From: an uncultured Clostridia bacterium
GTDB lineage: Bacteria; Bacillota; Clostridia; Oscillospirales; Acutalibacteraceae
NCBI GenBank assembly: GCA_937884995.1
Contig: CAKZZL010000020.1
Coordinates: 1 to 48,105, forward strand
Direction of reading: 5' to 3'
DNA: 48,105 nt
Shown here: piece after piece, positions 1 through 7,791 of the stretch
How positions within the stretch are numbered: position 1 is the stretch's first letter
How the letters are laid out: the number at the start of each line of letters is the position of its first letter
Notes under the pieces: generated by a model
The model's input: the letters and a program-made list of their open reading frames with translations, nothing else
What the model was told of the DNA's origin: nothing
Database searches by the model: none
Translations under genes and position numbers: made by a program

Positions 1-313
<313 letters not shown>

Positions 314-370
314 TTATTTGGTTCTTCTTTTTCCTTCACTCCTTTGTTCAGTTTTTAGGGTGTATTTAAT

Positions 371-397
371 AGAGTTCCATGACGGAACTCTTTTTTT
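371..397 (+). terminator. Rho-independent terminator of the rRNA operon
   Basis: An 8-bp perfect stem (AGAGTTCC at 371-378, GGAACTCT at 384-391) with a 5-base loop is followed by a run of T. It sits 58 bases after the 23S end and probably ends the rRNA transcript. This implies that no 5S gene is co-transcribed downstream. Confidence 0.85.
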
Positions 398-421
398 ATG
401 TTTATTAAGAGATTTATGTAT

Positions 422-460
422 AAAAAAATTCCCTGCCATTCAGTTCACAGACAGGGAATT
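422..460 (-). terminator. Rho-independent terminator of gdhA
   Basis: Read on the minus strand, AATTCCCTG (452-460) pairs with CAGGGAATT (427-435), followed by a T-run (the A-run at 422-428 on plus). It lies 20 bases past the gdhA stop. Confidence 0.85.
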
Positions 461-479
461 ATCATTTTATTGTAATATA

Positions 480-1829
480 TTAATATATGCCTTCTGAAAT
501 CATCGCATCTGCAACTTTTTCAAATCCTGCTATGTTAGCGCCTGCAACAAGGTTATATCCCAAACCATATCTCTGCGCTGCATCAACAGAATTCTTATAT
601 ATATTTTTCATTGCATGATGAAGTTTGCTGTCAACTTCTTCTGCAGTCCAGTTGAATCTCTGGCTGTTTTGGCTCATTTCAAGACCTGATACACAAACAC
701 CGCCTGCGTTTACTGCTTTTGAAGGAGCAACTGTCAGGCCTTCCTGGCTCATAAGGTAGTTAATAGCTTCTTCTGTTGTAGGCATGTTAGCAACTTCTAT
801 GTAGTATTTAGCACCGTTTGCAACAATCTTCTTTGCATCTTCAAAATCAACTTCATTTTGTGTAGCGCATGGAAGATATATATCACCTTTAACGCCCCAT
901 GGTCTTTCGCCCGGATGGAATTCTGCACCGAATTTATCAGCATAATCCTGAGCCTTGTCTCTGCCGGAAGCACGCATTTCAAGAAGATATTTTATCTTTT
1001 CATCAGTATCGATACCGTCTTTGTCATATACATATCCGTCAGGACCGCTTATTGTCATAGCCTTGCCGCCCAATTCATGGATCTTTTTGATTGCACCCCA
1101 TGCAACGTTACCGAAACCGGACACGATAAATGTCTTACCTTTAATAGATTCATTAAAATGATTAAGTATTTCCTGTGTATAATAGATAGCTCCATAACCT
1201 GTAGCTTCAGGACGTATAAGTGAACCACCGTATGAAAGACCTTTACCGGTTATAACACCATTCTGGAATGAGTCGGTAACTCTCTTGTATTGGCCGAAGA
1301 GATATCCTATTTCTCTTCCGCCTACGCCGATATCACCTGCAGGAACGTCAACATTAGGACCTATATGACGCCAAAGTTCTGTCATAAATGCCTGGCAGAA
1401 TCTCATAACTTCGCCCTTGCTCTTACCTACGGGATTAAAGTCGGAACCACCTTTTGCACCGCCCATGGGAAGTCCTGTAAGTGCATTCTTAAATGTTTGT
1501 TCGAAACCAAGGAAATACATTATACTTGCATTAACCGTTGGATGGAAACGAAGTCCTCCTTTGTAAGGACCGATAGCTGAATTGAATTGAACACGATAAC
1601 CACGGTTAACATTTGTTTTGCCGTTGTCGTCAACCCAGGTTACTCGGAAAGTAATGAATCTATCGGGTTCAACCATTCTTGAGAGCAGGTCTTCTTCAAC
1701 ATACTCCGGATGAGCCGCGATAACTCCTTCAAGAGAACCTAAAACTTCTTTAACGCACTGAATAAATTCAGGTTTTGCGTTGTCTCTTTGCTCTACTTTT
1801 TTGATTACTTCATCAATATACGCGTTCAT
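480..1829 (-). CDS. gdhA: NADP-type glutamate dehydrogenase
   Basis: 449 aa, the usual length of hexameric bacterial GdhA, which interconverts glutamate and 2-oxoglutarate plus ammonia in the cytosol. The substrate-binding segment GPYKGGLRFHP is at about residues 87-97, the catalytic lysine lies in GGAKGG (K126), and the Rossmann fingerprint GFGNVAWG is near 237. The start is set at 1829 because AGGAGG (complement of 1839-1844) ends nine bases upstream. A longer reading from 1850 would place the start codon upstream of that site. It is a single-gene unit with its own promoter and terminator, convergent with the rRNA operon. Cofactor preference (NADP over NAD) is inferred from family resemblance, not shown. 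Confidence 0.96.
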   Translation of the reverse strand: MNAYIDEVIKKVEQRDNAKPEFIQCVKEVLGSLEGVIAAHPEYVEEDLLSRMVEPDRFITFRVTWVDDNGKTNVNRGYRVQFNSAIGPYKGGLRFHPTVNASIMYFLGFEQTFKNALTGLPMGGAKGGSDFNPVGKSKGEVMRFCQAFMTELWRHIGPNVDVPAGDIGVGGREIGYLFGQYKRVTDSFQNGVITGKGLSYGGSLIRPEATGYGAIYYTQEILNHFNESIKGKTFIVSGFGNVAWGAIKKIHELGGKAMTISGPDGYVYDKDGIDTDEKIKYLLEMRASGRDKAQDYADKFGAEFHPGERPWGVKGDIYLPCATQNEVDFEDAKKIVANGAKYYIEVANMPTTEEAINYLMSQEGLTVAPSKAVNAGGVCVSGLEMSQNSQRFNWTAEEVDSKLHHAMKNIYKNSVDAAQRYGLGYNLVAGANIAGFEKVADAMISEGIY

Positions 1830-1872
1830 TGAATATTGCCTCCTAAGCAAAAAAATATAATTAGCAACTACT

Positions 1873-1901
1873 ATACTAACACTATAAAATCTTTATTTCA
1901 A
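1873..1901 (-). promoter_or_regulatory. Putative sigma-A promoter of gdhA
   Basis: On the minus strand TTGAAA (complement of 1896-1901), a 17-base spacer and TAGTAT (complement of 1873-1878) lie about 45 bases before the gdhA start. Confidence 0.55.
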
Positions 1902-1947
1902 GGGTAAAAAACGCGAATATTTTGAAGTTAGAAAAGATATATTCAAA

Positions 1948-1976
1948 TTGACATAAATATATATATTTGCTAAAAT
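1948..1976 (+). promoter_or_regulatory. Putative sigma-A promoter of tsaE operon
   Basis: TTGACA (1948-1953), a 17-base spacer and TAAAAT (1971-1976) lie 24 bases before the tsaE start. Confidence 0.75.
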
Positions 1977-2000
1977 TTATATCAGTTAGGAATGTGAAAA

Positions 2001-2429
2001 ATGCAAAGAATTGTTACAAACAATGAAAAAGAAACAATAGAGTTTGCAGAAAAACTCGGTGCAAAGCTTGGACCGGGCACAGTTCTTGCATTTTATGGAG
2101 GACTCGGTGCAGGAAAGACTACCTTTACAAGGGGCATCGCAAAGGCTTTGAATGCCGAAAGTGAAGTAAGCAGTCCAACTTTTGCAATTGTCAATGATTA
2201 CGGCGGAAAGCCGCATTTATATCATTTTGATATGTATAGAGTTGAAAACTGGGATGACTTATATGCATCCGGATTTTTCGATTATTATGACAGCGGAGCT
2301 GTACTTGCTGTCGAATGGAGCGAAAATATAGAAAACGCATTGCCTGAAAATACAATAAGGGTAAACATAGCGCGGGGCGAGAATGAAAATCAGAGAATTA
2401 TAACTATTGACGGAGGGCCTGAAATATGA
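2001..2429 (+). CDS. tsaE: tRNA threonylcarbamoyladenosine biosynthesis ATPase TsaE
   Basis: 142 aa, normal for TsaE, the P-loop ATPase that supports TsaB/TsaD in placing threonylcarbamoyl on A37 of ANN-decoding tRNAs. The Walker A motif GGLGAGKTT is at residues 33-41, followed by the family segment SSPTFAIVNDY and the acidic YRVENWDD segment. It has its own consensus promoter and an AGGA site before the ATG. It overlaps tsaB by four bases (ATGA), which implies translational coupling. tsaD is not in this window. Confidence 0.95.
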   Translation: MQRIVTNNEKETIEFAEKLGAKLGPGTVLAFYGGLGAGKTTFTRGIAKALNAESEVSSPTFAIVNDYGGKPHLYHFDMYRVENWDDLYASGFFDYYDSGAVLAVEWSENIENALPENTIRVNIARGENENQRIITIDGGPEI

Positions 2430-3118
2430 ATATTTTAGCTATTGATTCATCCTCTGTCAGTGCTTCGGTTGCTTTATCACAGGATGATGAGATTATCTCT
2501 GAACAGTTTATAAATTCAGGACTTACTCACAGCCAGACACTTATGCCTATGATAGAGAAAGCTATATCCGGTAAAGAAAAAGATATAGACCTTATTGCAG
2601 TTACGGCAGGTCCCGGTTCTTTTACGGGAGTAAGAATAGGGATAGCAAGCGTTAAAGGTCTTGCTGATGCCCTGAATAAGGATTGTTTTCCTCTATCTAC
2701 ACTCGAGGTTATCGCAGAACCTTTAAGAAAAGAAGATGCTCTTGTTTGTCCTCTTATGGATGCAAGATGCAATCAGGTATATACAGCCCTTTTTTACAAA
2801 GGGGAAAGGCTCCTTAAGGATGATGCTTTATTAATAGATGACTTAAAAGAAATACTGTCTGAAGAAAGAAGAAAAATTATCTTTATAGGAGACGGAGCAA
2901 AACTTTGCTATGATAAATTATCTAAAGATTTGAGCAATCTTTCGATTGCAGATGAAGATATACGTCTTATCCATGCATCAAGTATATGCAGACTTGCATA
3001 TTCAAAGATGCAAAAAGGGGAGAAGACTGTAAAATCCGATAAACTTCTTCCCGTATACCTGCGTGTCCCGCAAGCAGAGAGAGAATTAAAAAAATCAAAT
3101 AAAGATAAAGGAGACTGA
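2426..3118 (+). CDS. tsaB: tRNA threonylcarbamoyladenosine biosynthesis protein TsaB
   Basis: 230 aa, matching TsaB, the catalytically inactive ASKHA-fold partner of TsaD in t6A formation. The N-terminus MNILAIDSSS and the segment TAGPGSFTGVRIG are the family signatures. The start overlaps the tsaE stop and has a GGAGGG site. In many Firmicutes rimI follows; here rpiB comes next, two bases after the stop. Confidence 0.95.
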   Translation: MNILAIDSSSVSASVALSQDDEIISEQFINSGLTHSQTLMPMIEKAISGKEKDIDLIAVTAGPGSFTGVRIGIASVKGLADALNKDCFPLSTLEVIAEPLRKEDALVCPLMDARCNQVYTALFYKGERLLKDDALLIDDLKEILSEERRKIIFIGDGAKLCYDKLSKDLSNLSIADEDIRLIHASSICRLAYSKMQKGEKTVKSDKLLPVYLRVPQAERELKKSNKDKGD

Positions 3119-3120
3119 CT

Positions 3121-3558
3121 ATGATTGCAATTGGTGCCGATCACGGCGGATATGAACTTAAAGAGGCAATTAAAAAATATTTAAAAGAAAAGGCTATTGA
3201 TTATCTGGATTGCGGTACACATTCTGCTGAATCCATAGACTATGCTCCTATAGCTAAGAAAACTTGTGAAAAAGTTACTTCCGGAGAATGCGAAAAAGCC
3301 ATACTTTGCTGCGGAACCGGAATAGGCATGTCAATGGCTGCCAATAAGATTAAAGGAATAAGGGCGGCATGTTGTTCCGATTATTTCAGCGCTAAATATA
3401 CACGTCTTCACAATAACGCAAATGCACTTTGTCTCGGCGGCCGTGTTGTGGGAGAAGGCCTTGCAATAGAACTTGTGGATGTTTTCCTTAATACGGAATT
3501 TGAAGGCGGAAGGCATCAAAGACGTATTGACCAGATAACTGAGATTGAAAATTCATAA
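3121..3558 (+). CDS. rpiB: Ribose-5-phosphate isomerase B
   Basis: 145 aa, standard for RpiB/LacAB isomerases, which interconvert ribose-5-phosphate and ribulose-5-phosphate in the non-oxidative pentose phosphate pathway. Seen: ADHGGYELK near the N-terminus, the CCGTGIGMS loop carrying the active-site cysteine and phosphate-binding segment, and CLGGRVVGEGLA. AAAGGAG lies upstream. It is tightly joined to tsaB and thus in the same operon. A galactose-6-phosphate isomerase role is less likely, because a lac operon would carry two subunits. Confidence 0.93.
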   Translation: MIAIGADHGGYELKEAIKKYLKEKAIDYLDCGTHSAESIDYAPIAKKTCEKVTSGECEKAILCCGTGIGMSMAANKIKGIRAACCSDYFSAKYTRLHNNANALCLGGRVVGEGLAIELVDVFLNTEFEGGRHQRRIDQITEIENS

Positions 3559-3563
3559 AAAAC

Positions 3564-3593
3564 TTGAAATAAATACGTTAAAATGTGTATAAT
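3564..3593 (+). promoter_or_regulatory. Putative sigma-A promoter of upp
   Basis: TTGAAA (3564-3569), an 18-base spacer and TATAAT (3588-3593) lie 33 bases before the upp start. upp may thus be transcribed independently of rpiB. Confidence 0.65.
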
Positions 3594-3626
3594 AAAATTT
3601 GAAATATATATTTGGAGGTTCTCAAT

Positions 3627-4256
3627 ATGGCAAACGTTACTATTACTAATCACCCGCTTATCCAACACAAATTATCAATTTTAAGAGATAAGAATACAGG
3701 TTCAAAAGAATTCCGTTCTCTTATTTCCGAAATAGCTAATCTTCTTTGCTATGAGGCAACAAGAGACCTGCCTTTGGAAGAGGTTGAGATTGAAACACCT
3801 ATCGGCATGGCAAAAGCAAAAGTTATATCCGGTAAAAAGCTGGCATTTGTTCCGATCCTTCGTGCAGGAACCGGAATGCTTGACGGTGTATTATCACTTG
3901 TTCCTTCTGCAAAAGTTGGCCATATCGGAATGTACAGAGATCCTGAAACTGCACTTCCTGTTCCATATTATTGCAAATTACCTGCAGATATCGACCAACG
4001 TGAAGTTTTTGTTCTTGACCCGATGCTTGCAACAGGCGGCAGTGCAGTTGATGCTATCAATCAGATTAAAGCATACAACCCGAAATCCGTTAAATTCATG
4101 TGCATTATAGCAGCTCCGGAAGGAATGAAGGCTTTACAGGATGCTCATCCTGATGTTGATATTTACTGCGCAGCTCTTGATGACCATCTTAACGAACATA
4201 AATATATCGTTCCCGGACTTGGTGACGCAGGCGATAGAATCTTCGGTACAAAATAA
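3627..4256 (+). CDS. upp: Uracil phosphoribosyltransferase
   Basis: 209 aa, the usual Upp length. It makes UMP from uracil and PRPP in pyrimidine salvage. The PRPP loop is seen as DPMLATGGSA, with the family segments PILRAGTGM and YCAALDDHLNEHKYIVPGLG at the uracil site. The start is placed at the ATG at 3627, seven bases after GGAGG; a TTG at 3612 lies before that site. It has its own promoter and a strong terminator. Confidence 0.96.
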   Translation: MANVTITNHPLIQHKLSILRDKNTGSKEFRSLISEIANLLCYEATRDLPLEEVEIETPIGMAKAKVISGKKLAFVPILRAGTGMLDGVLSLVPSAKVGHIGMYRDPETALPVPYYCKLPADIDQREVFVLDPMLATGGSAVDAINQIKAYNPKSVKFMCIIAAPEGMKALQDAHPDVDIYCAALDDHLNEHKYIVPGLGDAGDRIFGTK

Positions 4257-4279
4257 GGAAAGTTATATATAATATAAAA

Positions 4280-4315
4280 AGAAGTCGATGAGTTTTCACC
4301 GACTTCTAATTTTTT
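4280..4315. terminator. Bidirectional terminator between upp and SCP2 gene
   Basis: AGAAGTCG (4280-4287) pairs with CGACTTCT (4300-4307), followed by T-rich sequence on plus and by a T-run (plus-strand A-run at about 4276-4280) on minus. On the minus strand the stem extends further through a G-U pair. Confidence 0.8.
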
Positions 4316-4323
4316 CTCTTAAC

Positions 4324-4647
4324 TTATTTTACAAGTTTAAGAACTGTAAGAACTGCATCTAAATCACCGTCAACTGTGATTTTGCCGCTCTTATATGCTT
4401 CTTTTGCAGAAAGCTTACCGTCTAAAACCTTAAGAAGGTTTGTCGGGTTTGTTGTTACAATGGCATTTCTGTCATAGTAATCATAAGGTTCAACATTAAC
4501 CTGATGATCTTTAACTTCTATATAGAAGATACCGTTAACGTTCTTACCTTCAATGTTTATCTGGAGAGCCTTAACGCCATCAATCTTAGAAGCATTCGCA
4601 CCGTCAAATTTTTCTTTAACCTTAGCTACTATCTGCTCATATGTCAT
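4324..4647 (-). CDS. SCP2 sterol-binding domain protein
   Basis: 107 aa, a single stand-alone SCP2 domain. The pattern of a strand-rich N-terminal half followed by a final helix with GKLSAKEAYKSGKITVDGDLDAVL matches SCP2 proteins, which bind hydrophobic ligands such as fatty acyl chains. No signal peptide is seen, so a cytosolic location is expected. AGGAG lies before the ATG. The ligand in this organism is unknown. It is transcribed alone, convergent with upp. Confidence 0.88.
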   Translation of the reverse strand: MTYEQIVAKVKEKFDGANASKIDGVKALQINIEGKNVNGIFYIEVKDHQVNVEPYDYYDRNAIVTTNPTNLLKVLDGKLSAKEAYKSGKITVDGDLDAVLTVLKLVK

Positions 4648-4947
4648 GATAATTCACTCCTATAATTTATTTTACCTAATCTTATCACAAGAAAAAAATC
4701 AATGCAAATTTGAAAAACAAGAAAAATAAAGCATATTTTAGTCATTTTTAACGATAAAAGTCCAATTTTGTTATTTAATTTGCACAAAAACATTTTTCTC
4801 ATTTATTCGATTATGTAATTTTATACAAAGTTGAAAAACTGAAAATTTATCCTTAAATTTCATAAAATTTTTAATGACAAAGCCCCCGCTTTATAGTATA
4901 ATTAATTGATATAATGAAATAGTATGTGCTTTTGAGGAGGAATGAAA
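4648..4947. other. AT-rich intergenic region
   Basis: About 300 bases of very AT-rich DNA lie between two divergently transcribed genes. It carries the promoter at 4874-4902 and an 8-bp inverted pair TGCAAATT (4703-4710) / AATTTGCA (4777-4784), 66 bases apart. I see no open frame or RNA gene in it. Confidence 0.6.
4874..4902 (+). promoter_or_regulatory. Putative promoter of the 4948 operon
   Basis: ATGACA (4874-4879), a 17-base spacer holding a CCCCC run, and TATAAT (4897-4902) lie 45 bases before the start. Confidence 0.6.
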
Positions 4948-5883
4948 ATGGCAATCGTAAAAAAGGAAGCATTTTTTAATTCATCAACAGGTATAAATAA
5001 AGTAAGAACGCTCATCTGGGAAGATGATAAACTCAGCCCGATCGGTATAGTTCAGCTTGCTCACGGTATGGCTGAACATATTGACAGATATGATGATTTT
5101 GCAAGATTTCTGGCATCAAACGGCTTTATTGTCTGTGGCAATGATCATGTCGGTCACGGAAAGAGCATCAATGACAGAAGCAAAATAGGATATATAGCCG
5201 AGGTTAACGGCGATAAAAGACTTATTGATGACATGCATATATTGACCAATATCATGAAAAAGAGAAATCCGGATTTACCATATTTCCTTTTCGGCCACAG
5301 CATGGGCTCTTTCTGTGCAAGAATATATGCTGCTCATTTCGGATATGAACTTAAAGGCCTTATCCTTTGCGGCACAGGAGAAATTCCGGATATATCATCA
5401 GCACTTTTGCCGATTCTTGACAAGATATGTGAAAAGTACGGCGATATGAGAAGAGTTGACAAACTCTCCGAGATTATGAATAAAGGCGCATCATTAATGA
5501 TAGGTGAAAAAAAGTTGCCTCTTGCATGGCTTTCCGTGAATTCCGAAAACAGACTTGATTATTCAAATGACGATCTTTGCGGATTCACATATACTTTGAG
5601 AGGTTACAGAGACATATATGCCATTATGTGTGAAGCATGTGAAGACAGCTGGGCTCTTAAGCTACCGAGCGATCTGAAAATAATGATAATTTCAGGCGCT
5701 GACGATCCGGTTGGTGCAAAGGGTAGAAGCGTTCACACAGTTGCAGATAATCTTATGGATGCAGGATTTGAACCCGAGGTTATTCTTTATCCCTGCATGA
5801 GACATGAGATTTTGAACGAAGAAGAAAATGAACAGGTTTATGCAGATGTTCTTTCATTCTTAATGTCTTGTTATTCAAACTGA
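4948..5883 (+). CDS. Alpha/beta hydrolase (monoacylglycerol lipase-like, serine hydrolase)
   Basis: 311 aa, close to the monoglyceride lipase/lysophospholipase group of alpha/beta hydrolases. Seen: the oxyanion segment LAHGMAEH, the nucleophile elbow FGHSMGS, the acid in ISGADDPVG and the catalytic histidine in MRHEILNE, so the triad looks complete. No signal peptide. The ATG at 4948 lies seven bases after GAGGAGG; the ATG at 4942 is too close to it. It ends seven bases before miaB. The substrate is not predictable beyond an ester of a lipid or small acyl group. Confidence 0.88.
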   Translation: MAIVKKEAFFNSSTGINKVRTLIWEDDKLSPIGIVQLAHGMAEHIDRYDDFARFLASNGFIVCGNDHVGHGKSINDRSKIGYIAEVNGDKRLIDDMHILTNIMKKRNPDLPYFLFGHSMGSFCARIYAAHFGYELKGLILCGTGEIPDISSALLPILDKICEKYGDMRRVDKLSEIMNKGASLMIGEKKLPLAWLSVNSENRLDYSNDDLCGFTYTLRGYRDIYAIMCEACEDSWALKLPSDLKIMIISGADDPVGAKGRSVHTVADNLMDAGFEPEVILYPCMRHEILNEEENEQVYADVLSFLMSCYSN

Positions 5884-5890
5884 TATACAG

Positions 5891-7312
5891 GTGAAAAAGT
5901 TGACGGATTTTGTTAGTAAAGAAGATATTTCAGGGCAGCAGGCTGTTGCCGAAGAAGTATCCGAACTTCTGTCGCTTAAATATGACCATGAACCTTTGGC
6001 TTTTGTACATACATACGGCTGTCAGGGAAACGTTGCAGACAGTGAGAGAATAAAAGGTGTTCTCTGCAATATGGGATACAAAATGACGGAAGATATTGAG
6101 TCTGCGGATTTTATCCTATATAACACATGCGCAATAAGAGAACATGCCGAGGACAGAGTTTTCGGGAATATCGGAGCGATTAAAAAATTAAAGAAGACCA
6201 ATCCCAATTTAATAATTGCTGTCTGCGGATGTATGATGCAGCAGGAGCATATACGAGAGAAAATAATTAAGAGTTATCCTTTCGTGGATATAATCTTCGG
6301 CACATTTTCCCAATATATGCTTCCTTCATTTGTCAAAGAAAAACTGACAAGAGGCAAAAGAGTTGTCTATGCAAAGGAGCGTCAGGGCGAAATTGCTGAA
6401 GGACTTCCGGTCTACAGAGATAAACTTGCCAAAGCCTGGCTTCCCATTATGTACGGATGCAATAACTTTTGTACATATTGCGTTGTACCATATGTAAGGG
6501 GCCGTGAAAGAAGCAGAAAATCAGAAGATATTATTGCCGAAGCTAAGCAGATTATATCTGAGGGATACAAGGACATTACATTGCTGGGACAAAATGTCAA
6601 TTCATACGGAAGAGGGCTGGAGGAAGATATCAATTTCTCAGAGCTTTTAAGAAAAATAAATGAGCTTGACGGAGATTTCACTTTAAGATTCATGACATCT
6701 CATCCCAAGGATTGTACGCATGAGCTTATAGACACAATTGCAGAATGTGATAAGGTTTCAAAGCATATTCATTTGCCGTTCCAATCCGGTAATAACAGAG
6801 TTCTGAAAGCAATGAACAGAAGCTATACGAGAGAACAATATCTTGAACTCATATCATATGCAAAAGAAAAGATAGAAGGTTTGTCTCTCACAAGTGATGT
6901 TATTGTAGGATTCCCGGGCGAAAGCTATGAAGAATTCAAGGACACTTTGTCACTGATTAAAAAAGTTGAATTCACATCTTTGTTTACTTTTATCTTTTCA
7001 GCGAGAAAAGGCACAAAAGCCGCCCTTATGGATGACCCTGTAAGTCATGAAGAAAAATCCCGTTGGTTTAAGGAACTTTGCGATCTTCAGGAGAGCATTG
7101 CAAGAGATAATAACAAGAAAATGCTCGGAAAGACATACAGAGTCTTATGTGAAGGAACTTCAAAGAATACAAAAGGACTTATGGCAGGAAGAACGGACGG
7201 TAATGTTATTGTGGAATTCAAGGGGGATACTTCCCTTATAGGAAGTTATTGTTTTGTACGCGTAAATGAAAGCCTTAACTGGCTAGTGCGCGGTGAATTA
7301 ATAAATAAATAA
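5891..7312 (+). CDS. miaB: tRNA-2-methylthio-N6-dimethylallyladenosine synthase MiaB
   Basis: 473 aa, typical of clostridial MiaB, a radical-SAM enzyme that methylthiolates i6A37 in tRNA. The N-terminal methylthiotransferase domain has its cluster cysteines in TYGCQGN, YNTCAIRE and VCGCMMQ. The radical SAM cluster is CNNFCTYC, followed by VPYVRGRE. A TRAM-like domain closes the protein. miaA, which makes the i6A substrate, lies 4.9 kb downstream in the same direction. The start is unsure: a GTG at 5891, or a TTG at 5900 that is better spaced after AGGTGA. Confidence 0.94.
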   Translation: MKKLTDFVSKEDISGQQAVAEEVSELLSLKYDHEPLAFVHTYGCQGNVADSERIKGVLCNMGYKMTEDIESADFILYNTCAIREHAEDRVFGNIGAIKKLKKTNPNLIIAVCGCMMQQEHIREKIIKSYPFVDIIFGTFSQYMLPSFVKEKLTRGKRVVYAKERQGEIAEGLPVYRDKLAKAWLPIMYGCNNFCTYCVVPYVRGRERSRKSEDIIAEAKQIISEGYKDITLLGQNVNSYGRGLEEDINFSELLRKINELDGDFTLRFMTSHPKDCTHELIDTIAECDKVSKHIHLPFQSGNNRVLKAMNRSYTREQYLELISYAKEKIEGLSLTSDVIVGFPGESYEEFKDTLSLIKKVEFTSLFTFIFSARKGTKAALMDDPVSHEEKSRWFKELCDLQESIARDNNKKMLGKTYRVLCEGTSKNTKGLMAGRTDGNVIVEFKGDTSLIGSYCFVRVNESLNWLVRGELINK

Positions 7313-7335
7313 TTTGTACGAGGAGAATAAAGATA

Positions 7336-7758
7336 ATGGACAAATTGGAAAAACTCGCAAGAGAACTCGGAAAAGAATTACAAGCTGATGAACGTTATCT
7401 CAAGTTTGTTGATGCTGGCAAGGTAAATGATGCAGATACAAATCTCGCAGAACTCATGAGCAAAATTCAGCTTATTCAGATGTCTTATCAGCAGGAAGCT
7501 CAGAAAGAAAATCCTGATGAAGGCAAAATGAAAGCTTATGATGAGGAATTTCGCGGCATTTATGCTGATATTATGCAAAATGAAAATATGCGTAATTATC
7601 AACTTGCTGCAAAAGAGTTCGATGATTTAATCGGATATATTACAGGAATTATACATCTTTGCGCACAGGGTGATGATCCTGAAACATGTGATCCGACAGC
7701 ACATAGTTGCGGACATGAAGATTGTGACAGCTGCGGCGGCTGCGGACACGAACATTAA
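7336..7758 (+). CDS. YlbF-family protein with Cys/His-rich C-terminal tail
   Basis: 140 aa. Residues 1-115 form the all-helical YlbF/YmcA domain (FDDLIGYITGII at its end). In Bacillus, YlbF, YmcA and YaaT form a Fe-S-containing complex that affects RNase Y and sporulation phosphorelay. The last ~33 residues hold six cysteines and four histidines (HSCGHEDCDSCGGCGHEH), a likely metal- or cluster-binding tail. GAGGAG precedes the ATG. It lies between miaB and mutS, a common clostridial order. No YmcA or YaaT partner is in the window. Confidence 0.85.
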   Translation: MDKLEKLARELGKELQADERYLKFVDAGKVNDADTNLAELMSKIQLIQMSYQQEAQKENPDEGKMKAYDEEFRGIYADIMQNENMRNYQLAAKEFDDLIGYITGIIHLCAQGDDPETCDPTAHSCGHEDCDSCGGCGHEH

Positions 7759-7791
7759 ACATTTTTAAATTACCGAAAGGGGGACTGACAT

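Noticed and set aside
4703..4784. Inverted pair TGCAAATT / AATTTGCA as an operator
   Set aside because: Eight bases of AT-rich sequence 66 bases apart in a very AT-rich region is easily chance.
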